Shown here: positions 1 through 5,521 of the stretch, one piece after another
Position numbering within the stretch: the first letter of the stretch is position 1
How the letters are laid out: every line of letters begins with the position of its first letter
NCBI GenBank assembly: GCA_934101625.1
Contig: CAKORV010000046.1
Coordinates: forward strand, 1-6,012
From: an uncultured Bacilli bacterium
GTDB lineage: Bacteria; Bacillota_I; Bacilli_A; RF39; UBA660
Direction of reading: 5' to 3'
DNA: 6,012 nucleotides
Translations under genes and position numbers: made by a program
The notes under the pieces: model-generated
The model's input: only the letters and a program-made list of their open reading frames with translations
Databases searched by the model: none
What the model was told of the DNA's origin: nothing

Positions 1-192
1 TCTAATAACATCTACAGTAATTGTGCTTGGTATTTTGTCTATTATTACTCTATCATGTACACTTTGATTAATAATTTGACCATCAACATAACTTGTATCA
101 GAACTTTCTATTTCATTTACTTGTATACTTCTACCTACTGATGATGCCCAAGATTGTGCATAAGATAATGTACTTCCTATTAAATTAGGCAT
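1..192 (-). other. PASTA domain at the C-terminus of the LCP protein
   Basis: Residues 532-595 follow the PASTA pattern: a MPNLIG opening, a helix (STLSYAQSWASSVG), a strand (IQVNEIES), GQIINQS in place of the usual G-x-V-x-x-Q-x-P, and a final STITVDV strand. The domain is essentially complete at the window edge. More PASTA copies or a tail could follow beyond it. The call rests on pattern recognition. Confidence 0.8.
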
Positions 193-1785
193 TAGTGTTT
201 TTCTTGCTTCACTATAGTACTTATAACCAACTATTTCTTTTTCATAAGGTGTATTAATACTAAAGTTCATTTTCTTTATTTCTTCTTGATCGATTTGTCC
301 TAGATTTATTTTCATTGCTTTAATTATACTGTCTAAACTTTGTTGATAATTTTGGAATGTGTAAGTATAACCCCAACTTTCATATACTGTTAAATCATAT
401 CCTGTTAAGAATGTTTTTGTAATATTTAAGTTTACATCTCCGCCTTTAACCATTAGTGATTTAGCAATGTTATAGAAAGATAAAAGTTCTTCAGTTGTCA
501 TACTTAAATCAATGTTATCACTTATTGTATCTAAAATTTTGTATAAATCATTAACATTTCTAATTGTTTTAGCTTGATTAATCATTCCTTCAACTACTAA
601 TTGTTGATTTTGTCCTCTTTGGAAATCTCCAAGTGGAAGTGTTTTTCTATGTCTTGCTAGTGCAAGAGCTTGTTTACCATTAAGTACTTGTACTCCTTTG
701 TTTAGACATATTTCGTATCCAGGTCCTTCCATTCTATCTTCATTACTTTCACAGAAATCCATTGGTACATCTACTGTAATTCCACCTAGTACATCTACTA
801 AATCAATTACACCTCTGAAGTTAATTTTTGCATAATAATCAATTGTCAATCCTGTAAAGTTTTCAACTGTTTTTACCATACATTTTGTACCACCCCAGGC
901 TGCAGCATTAATTTTTGTTAAGTTTCCACCACATGCCATTCTTACATATGTATCTCTTGGAATACTAAACATTGTAGCATGTAAAGTTTCTGGATCAAAT
1001 GATATTAACATTATTGTATCTCCATTAAATGAACTGCTTGATTTTATGCTAGCTTCTTCTGAATCAATACCTAATAATAATATTGTGAATGGCTTAGTAA
1101 TTTTTGTTCCGGTAGATATTATATCTTCTTCCGTATTTGATTTTTTATAATTTTTTCCATATTCATGAATTAAATATATTTTAGTGTCTTTATCAAAGTT
1201 TTCTATACTTTTAAACATATTTTGATAGTTTGAACTTATAAATATTGCATCTATTTCACCATTAGTTAATGCTGTCATAAGTGTTATTGTATCAGAATAT
1301 TCTTTTATTTCATTTTTATCTTTTAATTTATATTGTGTTATTAATTCATTTGGTAATATATATCCTTCTATATCTTCTTCATCAGATATCATACCTATTT
1401 TTATATCTTTAATTTTATCAATGTTATTTCCTAAGTCTTTTAATGAAATTAATGATGTGTGATATTTTACTTCATCAGTACTGAAGTCATTTAACTTACT
1501 ATAAACTGTTAATATTAAGTAAGCAACTACTCCACATATAATACTCATAAGTATTGATAGTATTGTGAATGTAATAAATTTTTTCTTTTTTTGTCTTTTA
1601 GCACTATCAATGAGTGAATAGTCAAATAAAATTGTGAATAAAAGAAGGATTATAATTACCATTATTCTATAGAATGTTTCAATACCTTTAAGTAAGTATA
1701 ATGAATAAATAGTAAATCCAACTGCGCCAGTAAGTATTAAACATAATATGAATGTAATTATATATAATGGTTTAATTTTTTTCAT
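1..1785 (-). CDS. LytR-CpsA-Psr (LCP) family glycan-peptidoglycan ligase with C-terminal PASTA domain (3' end cut by window edge)
   Basis: The frame runs 595 codons from ATG at 1785 to the left edge without a stop. Three membrane helices lie near residues 7-31, 39-54 and 70-94. Residues about 102-225 form an extracellular region resembling a solute-binding fold (GEIDAIFIS at 176-184), like the accessory domain of streptococcal CpsA. The LCP domain covers about 231-400: LLLGIDS (236-242), NGDT (254-257), SIPRDTYV (274-281) with the catalytic-site Arg277 and Asp278, DVLGGITVDVP (331-341), and ARHRK plus DFQRGQNQQ (377-395) with Arg378 and Arg390. Residues 532-593 read as a PASTA domain starting MPNLIGSTLSYAQSWA. 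LCP enzymes move undecaprenyl-linked glycans, such as teichoic acid or capsule, onto peptidoglycan; PASTA domains often bind peptidoglycan. The start is fixed by AAGGAG ten bases upstream and by the first membrane helix. The gene overlaps the cohesin gene by 14 bases, so translational coupling is likely. Family assignment is firm; the glycan substrate is unknown. Confidence 0.95.
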   Translation of the reverse strand, partial: MKKIKPLYIITFILCLILTGAVGFTIYSLYLLKGIETFYRIMVIIILLLFTILFDYSLIDSAKRQKKKKFITFTILSILMSIICGVVAYLILTVYSKLNDFSTDEVKYHTSLISLKDLGNNIDKIKDIKIGMISDEEDIEGYILPNELITQYKLKDKNEIKEYSDTITLMTALTNGEIDAIFISSNYQNMFKSIENFDKDTKIYLIHEYGKNYKKSNTEEDIISTGTKITKPFTILLLGIDSEEASIKSSSSFNGDTIMLISFDPETLHATMFSIPRDTYVRMACGGNLTKINAAAWGGTKCMVKTVENFTGLTIDYYAKINFRGVIDLVDVLGGITVDVPMDFCESNEDRMEGPGYEICLNKGVQVLNGKQALALARHRKTLPLGDFQRGQNQQLVVEGMINQAKTIRNVNDLYKILDTISDNIDLSMTTEELLSFYNIAKSLMVKGGDVNLNITKTFLTGYDLTVYESWGYTYTFQNYQQSLDSIIKAMKINLGQIDQEEIKKMNFSINTPYEKEIVGYKYYSEARKTLMPNLIGSTLSYAQSWASSVGRSIQVNEIESSDTSYVDGQIINQSVHDRVIIDKIPSTITVDVIR

Positions 1786-3193
1786 CGTTTTTCTTCTCCT
1801 TCTTCTGTTTCTTATTATTTTGTTTTTCTTCTTCAACTTCTTGTTCTTTATTTTCTTTATTAGTTTCTTCGCTAACTTCTTCAGTATGTTTTTCTAATCT
1901 TTTTTGCATTAATCTTTTTCTTCTTTTTTTGTTTCTTATAAATGTTATTAATAATATCATAAGAAGTAGTATTGTTTCAACTCCAAGAATTAAAATTATC
2001 ATCATGTAGTTTTCATTTCTTGTTGTTAATTCTTCTATTATTTTACCATTGTATCTAGACATTGTGTTATTTGTTTTATCATATTCGTAAAAATCTTCTT
2101 TATTATTTTCAATGTTTATTCCATATATTAGGTAAAATTCTTTATTGTCATTATAAGTGTAAGCTGTTACTTCTTGGTCATTTATGCTTATTGTTACTTT
2201 TTTATATCCTGTAGGAATAATTTTTGGTTCTTTAGGATATATTACTAATCCTGTTGTTTTTATTTCAGTATATTTAGAAAATTTGTTATTGTTTTCATCA
2301 TATAAGAATAAGCCAATGTTTCCTTGTTCATCTTTCATACCTACAAGTATAAAGTCAGTTATTGAACTTTTGAATGCAGGTACTTCTATACCATCTATTG
2401 TTACTTTAGTTTCTTCGTATGTATTTGGACAAGTTAATGTGCTTGCTCGTTTTACAAGTGTATATTTTTTGTTATCAATAGTGGCTGTTATAGGATTTTT
2501 ATCTTCTACTTTAACTGTTACACTATATGTTTTTTGATTACCATTTTGTGCAGTTACAATAATGTCAAATTTATTATCTCCTTCTGATACATCAAATTCT
2601 CCTGTACCTGTTAGAGTCGCTGTTGAATCTTCTACTGAAGCATTTAATTTAATTTTTTCAGTATCACTTGGTACACTTACTATATATTCTAATTTTTCTT
2701 TATCAAATGCTCCATCTAGTTCATAACCTTCAACTGTTATTCCAGAAAGATTATTATTTTTAGAATAACTTGCTTCTAGTTCTTGTTGTGTTATTATACT
2801 AACTGTTTTAGAGTTTGCAGTTGTTGATAATTCTTGTACATCCCAGTTAATTACACTGTAAGATTTTACTCCTATACTAGCACTACCTGATGCGATTGCT
2901 TTAAATGTGTAATTATAACTAACTGATGTTTTACCGCTTGATTGAGCCACATCAGCTACTGATACTTGGCCACTAACTAATTTTAATTTTGAAGTATCAT
3001 AATTTATCGTGTATTCCCAAGAACCTATACCTCCACTTGAATATACGGTAACTGTTGCATTTACAGTGTTTCCGACTACTAAACTGCTTCTATTTACTGA
3101 AACACTAATTGAGGCTGATGCTGCGTTTAGTTTAATCATCGATGTGAATGTTAGTAATAGTCCTATAAGTATCACACTTATTTTTTTCTTCAT
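1772..3193 (-). CDS. Membrane-anchored cohesin-like surface protein with cadherin-like beta-sandwich domain
   Basis: 473 residues. A signal peptide (1 to about 25) precedes a cohesin-like domain at about 27-135: two strands (ISVSVNRSSLVVG, NTVNATVTVY), then IGSWEYTINYDTSKLKLVSG (56-75), the signature YD-x-x-x-L segment of cohesins. It is somewhat shorter than the usual ~140 residues. Residues about 147-230 form a cadherin-like beta-sandwich (LSGITVEG, FDKEKLEYIVSVP, GDNKFDIIVTAQNG, TYSVTVKV). Residues 241-384 hold two diverged copies of a module I do not recognise. A transmembrane helix (397-419) is followed by a basic stop (RNKKRRKR) and a 54-residue Lys/Glu-rich cytoplasmic tail. No LPxTG sortase motif is visible, so the protein is held by its membrane helix. 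By family knowledge cohesins bind dockerins; the gene directly upstream ends in a dockerin, so this is probably its receptor. Start: ATG with TAAGGAG ten bases upstream. The cohesin call is less certain than the overall layout; another immunoglobulin-like fold is possible. Confidence 0.8.
   Translation of the reverse strand: MKKKISVILIGLLLTFTSMIKLNAASASISVSVNRSSLVVGNTVNATVTVYSSGGIGSWEYTINYDTSKLKLVSGQVSVADVAQSSGKTSVSYNYTFKAIASGSASIGVKSYSVINWDVQELSTTANSKTVSIITQQELEASYSKNNNLSGITVEGYELDGAFDKEKLEYIVSVPSDTEKIKLNASVEDSTATLTGTGEFDVSEGDNKFDIIVTAQNGNQKTYSVTVKVEDKNPITATIDNKKYTLVKRASTLTCPNTYEETKVTIDGIEVPAFKSSITDFILVGMKDEQGNIGLFLYDENNNKFSKYTEIKTTGLVIYPKEPKIIPTGYKKVTISINDQEVTAYTYNDNKEFYLIYGINIENNKEDFYEYDKTNNTMSRYNGKIIEELTTRNENYMMIILILGVETILLLMILLITFIRNKKRRKRLMQKRLEKHTEEVSEETNKENKEQEVEEEKQNNKKQKKEKKNDEKN
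1796..1801 (-). promoter_or_regulatory. Shine-Dalgarno site of the LCP gene, inside the upstream coding region
   Basis: The minus strand reads AAGGAG, ten bases before the ATG at 1785. The site lies within codons for the Lys/Glu-rich tail of the cohesin protein, so ribosomes finishing that gene pass directly over it. It decides the LCP start and supports coupled translation. Confidence 0.85.
2789..3115 (-). other. Cohesin-like domain coding segment
   Basis: Residues 27-135 of the membrane protein. The evidence is the predicted all-beta pattern, the position just after the signal peptide, the WEYTINYDTSKLKLVSG segment matching the cohesin 'fslsYDpsvLevv' strand-turn, and a later YTFKAIASGSASIGV strand matching 'lrFkvka...G...i'. 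The dockerin encoded 15 bases upstream adds weight. Confidence 0.68.
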
Positions 3194-3203
3194 TTATTTT
3201 CAA

Positions 3204-3210
3204 CTCCTTA
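3204..3210 (-). promoter_or_regulatory. Shine-Dalgarno site of the cohesin gene, overlapping the upstream stop codon
   Basis: The minus strand reads TAAGGAG. Its first three bases are the TAA stop of the dockerin gene, and the ATG of the cohesin gene lies ten bases beyond. Fusion of stop and ribosome site supports one mRNA with coupled translation. Confidence 0.88.
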
Positions 3211-5412
3211 TAATCTTATTTCTTTTAAGATATGTTTTTGTACTCTTAGTAAGTCTTTTATTGTTATGTTATTGTCTACATCAGTGTCTCCTGCTTCCTT
3301 ATAAGCATTTGTTAATACTGATTCTTTTAAGATATGCTTTTGTACTCTTAGTAAATCCTTTATTGTAACTAAGCCATCTCCATCTACATCTCCATTAACA
3401 ACTATATCGAAGACTTTTGTTTCCCCGTTTGAACTTTTAATTTCTAATTTATCTCCAGTTCTTAGATTTATAGCATTTGTTATAGTTTTTCCACTTGAAT
3501 CTTTGTAAACTACTGTACTAGTTGGATCAGCCTTTTTTATGTTGGCTATTAATGAATTAGAAGATGTTCCTTCAGATATATTTTTCATATATGTACCATT
3601 AACTTTAACACTAAGTTTTGATAGTATATCATTAATTGATGTTACATTATCGACTTTTTTAACAATTATTTTGTATGTTTTTGTATCTCCACTTTGACTT
3701 GTAGTTTTTATTTCTATTGTTGTTTCATTGTCTTTTAATTCTATTGTTTCTTTATAATCTACTTTTGTTGTTGATTTTGTAGGTGTTACATTAAGTGTGA
3801 TTTTATCAATTGATTTTATTACATAATGAGTATATTCTATAACATCTGGGTCAAATCCAGTTATTGTTTTACCATCTATTTTAATGTTACTTAAAGATGT
3901 GTCTGTATCTGCAAGATTTGGTAAACTTACATTTTCTGGCATATTGTTATAGATTGGAATTATAAAATCAAATGAAGCATTAATGTTTTCTGTCTTTTTT
4001 AGAGAATCATATATGTTTTCTCCTTCTTGAGTAGGAGCCATTATATTACTCATGTATTGTCCTGTAAAATATGTTTTTTTTACGACATTGAATTTTTGAA
4101 AGTATAGTGTGTTTTTGTTTTCGTTTACATATTGACTTGCGATGAAGTTAGCTCCACCTAGTATTGCATCTCTTCTTGTTTTCCAAGGTCTGCCAAATGA
4201 ATTTGATGATTCAATATCACATTCTTTACCAGCGGCATAATATAAACCTTGTGTCCAATTTGAATATGCTCCGATGTTGTAATAATTATAGTATCCATTT
4301 AAGTTGCATCCTGAATATGATGTATTTGCACTTCCACTTACTGGTCCATAAGTTTCTACATTTCCACCTTCTTTACTTACTCTTGCGGCTAGATGTAAAG
4401 GACTTACTCCATATGTGTTAGCAGCTTCCATAAAGTAACCAACATATTCATCTTGAGATAAGTATGATGTTTTAAAGAATGATTTTATTAATTCTTTTGT
4501 TTGTACTTCTTTATTAAATTTTACATTTTCAAATGTGAATATAAATGTTTCACTTAAGAAGTTTCTCGGATCCATGAAGTAGGCATTAACTGCATCATTT
4601 ACATAGTACCAATTTCCACCTTCTGTTCCTGATGAACCGGGTATTATGTAATAGTCTAATACTGTAGTGGTAGTACTTTCAATTTTGTTTTTTCCTTGTT
4701 CTCCATCTAGTAATTCATTCCAACTTATATTTGTATTATATGGAGTAAATATCCAATTCGGATGATTTCTATGCATTCTCATTAGATATGGAATATATGT
4801 AGCAGGAAATTTTTTAGATAATTCTTCTGCATATTTTTTTTCAGTTTCAGTGTATTCAGATTCATTTAATGTTAATTCTTCTTTAGTTCTTATGTAATCT
4901 CCACATACATATCCTTCTCTTCCATCATGATATGATACATAAAGCCAGCCTTCTTCACAACTAGCTTTTGAATTTGTTTTTTCTATTACTTTTACTCTTG
5001 TACCAGTTATTATTTTGTCTTTTGTAGTTGATGAATAACTTGGAGATGTTTTAACACTTATGTAACTAGATGTATTTACTTTTGCTTCATAGTCACCTGT
5101 TACATAACCAGTATTTCCTGATGATGTTTCTTTTACAGATATGAAATTGCTACAAGCATATAATGTTTTACCATCATAACTTACTTTGTACCATCCGCCA
5201 GAACACCCTGGCCCAGAAATTGTGTTTTTATCTAATATTGTTAATTGTGAGTTATATGGAATTGCTTTATATGTATTTTTTACTTCATTAGTTGGTTCAG
5301 TTCTTAAATTTATACCATCTGAATCATTTACTATTCCTATTAATTCTGCTTTAAATATAGGCATCATAAAAAACATACTTAATAAAACAAGTAATAATTT
5401 TTTATTTTTCAT
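3208..5412 (-). CDS. Secreted LytG-like N-acetylglucosaminidase (autolysin) with SH3 domains and C-terminal type I dockerin
   Basis: 734 residues. A signal peptide (1 to about 22) is followed by two bacterial SH3 domains (about 24-92 and 107-174), each with a GW(Y/L)xVSY core and a Cys pair (70/87 and 152/170). Residues about 190-485 resemble LytG-type endo-beta-N-acetylglucosaminidases (GH73-like): HPNWIF (217-222), MDPRNFL (280-286), SPLHLAARVSKEGG (337-350) with probable catalytic Glu348, and YYNYYNIGAYSNW (374-386). Such enzymes cut the glycan strand of peptidoglycan. Residues about 505-587 are a cadherin-like beta-sandwich related to the one in the next gene; 588-671 is a small beta domain of the kind often seen before dockerins in clostridial wall enzymes. 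A type I dockerin fills 673-732. No anchor is visible, so retention probably depends on SH3 wall binding and docking to the cohesin protein encoded 14 bases downstream. Start: ATG, signal peptide, weak GGTGG ribosome site. Enzyme class is confident; exact bond specificity is inferred. Confidence 0.92.
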   Translation of the reverse strand: MKNKKLLLVLLSMFFMMPIFKAELIGIVNDSDGINLRTEPTNEVKNTYKAIPYNSQLTILDKNTISGPGCSGGWYKVSYDGKTLYACSNFISVKETSSGNTGYVTGDYEAKVNTSSYISVKTSPSYSSTTKDKIITGTRVKVIEKTNSKASCEEGWLYVSYHDGREGYVCGDYIRTKEELTLNESEYTETEKKYAEELSKKFPATYIPYLMRMHRNHPNWIFTPYNTNISWNELLDGEQGKNKIESTTTTVLDYYIIPGSSGTEGGNWYYVNDAVNAYFMDPRNFLSETFIFTFENVKFNKEVQTKELIKSFFKTSYLSQDEYVGYFMEAANTYGVSPLHLAARVSKEGGNVETYGPVSGSANTSYSGCNLNGYYNYYNIGAYSNWTQGLYYAAGKECDIESSNSFGRPWKTRRDAILGGANFIASQYVNENKNTLYFQKFNVVKKTYFTGQYMSNIMAPTQEGENIYDSLKKTENINASFDFIIPIYNNMPENVSLPNLADTDTSLSNIKIDGKTITGFDPDVIEYTHYVIKSIDKITLNVTPTKSTTKVDYKETIELKDNETTIEIKTTSQSGDTKTYKIIVKKVDNVTSINDILSKLSVKVNGTYMKNISEGTSSNSLIANIKKADPTSTVVYKDSSGKTITNAINLRTGDKLEIKSSNGETKVFDIVVNGDVDGDGLVTIKDLLRVQKHILKESVLTNAYKEAGDTDVDNNITIKDLLRVQKHILKEIRL
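3220..3266 (-). repeat. Direct repeat copy 1 (dockerin F-hand 2 helix)
   Basis: This 47-base stretch matches 3322-3368 at 43 of 47 positions, offset by 102 bases (34 codons). It encodes the second copy of ITIKDLLRVQKHILKE. The differences fall mostly at third codon positions, so it is a recent or conserved duplication inside the domain, not a mobile repeat. Confidence 0.9.
3322..3368 (-). repeat. Direct repeat copy 2 (dockerin F-hand 1 helix)
   Basis: Partner of the repeat at 3220-3266. It encodes the first copy of TIKDLLRVQKHILKE, which has the same amino-acid sequence as the second. Confidence 0.9.
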
Positions 5413-5416
5413 TTTA

Positions 5417-5424
5417 CCACCGCC
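5417..5424 (-). promoter_or_regulatory. Weak Shine-Dalgarno site of the dockerin enzyme gene
   Basis: The minus strand reads GGCGGTGG just before TAAA-ATG. It departs from the AAGGAG used by the two downstream genes and sits only four bases from the start. Initiation may therefore be less efficient here than for the scaffold and LCP genes. Confidence 0.5.
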
Positions 5425-5435
5425 TATTCTTTTTA

Positions 5436-5464
5436 ATTATACCAAATTTTTATATAGATTTGGA
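5436..5464 (-). promoter_or_regulatory. Extended -10 promoter for the dockerin-cohesin-LCP operon
   Basis: The minus strand carries TGGTATAAT (5444 to 5436), a consensus -10 with the TGn extension. At 17-base spacing the -35 is only TCCAAA (5464 to 5459), three of six consensus bases, which suits an extended -10 promoter. Transcription would begin near 5429, giving a leader of about 17 bases. It is the only good promoter I see in the gap and it lies downstream of the previous gene's terminator. Confidence 0.72.
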
Positions 5465-5492
5465 GTATATTTTTAAATTTTCTTAAAAAATT

Positions 5493-5521
5493 AAAATAAT
5501 GCCTATTTTAGACATTATTTT
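5493..5521 (-). terminator. Intrinsic terminator of the response-regulator gene, stop codon in the loop
   Basis: An 11-pair stem joins 5521-5511 to 5503-5493 with one U-G pair and a seven-base loop (TAAAATA). After two A's the minus strand runs TTTTTT (5490-5485). The TAA stop at 5510-5508 is the start of the loop. The stem is AU-rich and only moderately stable. On the other strand the hairpin is also followed by T's, but no plus-strand gene needs it. Confidence 0.72.

Larger units (their letters stand above)
3217..3396 (-). other. Type I dockerin domain (two calcium-binding F-hand repeats)
   Basis: Residues 673-732. Repeat 1 has DVDGDGLVTIKD (675-686) and repeat 2 has DTDVDNNITIKD (709-720). 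Ca2+ ligands are at loop positions 1, 3, 5, 9 and 12: Asp675, Asp677, Asp679, Thr683, Asp686, then Asp709, Asp711, Asp713, Thr717, Asp720. Both loops continue into LLRVQKHILKE. Every ligand position is intact, so both sites should bind calcium. Confidence 0.94.

Noticed and set aside
1937..2002. Sortase (LPxTG) anchor at the C-terminus of the cohesin protein
   Set aside because: No LPxTG-like motif precedes the hydrophobic helix, and the tail after it is 54 residues, far longer than a sortase signal.
2184..2537. Open frame on the plus strand opposite the cohesin gene
   Set aside because: It lies wholly antisense to a well-supported gene, has no convincing ribosome site, and its hydrophobic, Val/Ser/Leu-rich product mirrors the codon bias of the other strand.
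3009..3368. Plus-strand open frame spanning the dockerin-cohesin junction
   Set aside because: Its low-complexity Leu/Phe-rich product, with the LLILLRYVFVLLV pattern repeated, is simply the reverse complement of the duplicated dockerin helices.
3220..3368. Direct repeats as a CRISPR array or mobile-element ends
   Set aside because: There are only two copies, 102 bases apart, both in frame and encoding the duplicated dockerin helix.
4164..4421. Plus-strand open frame opposite the glucosaminidase domain
   Set aside because: Antisense to conserved catalytic codons, rich in His/Leu/Met, with no start signal or recognisable domain.
5186..5476. Plus-strand open frame across the promoter gap
   Set aside because: It overlaps the signal peptide, first SH3 domain and promoter of the dockerin gene on the other strand and shows no domain.
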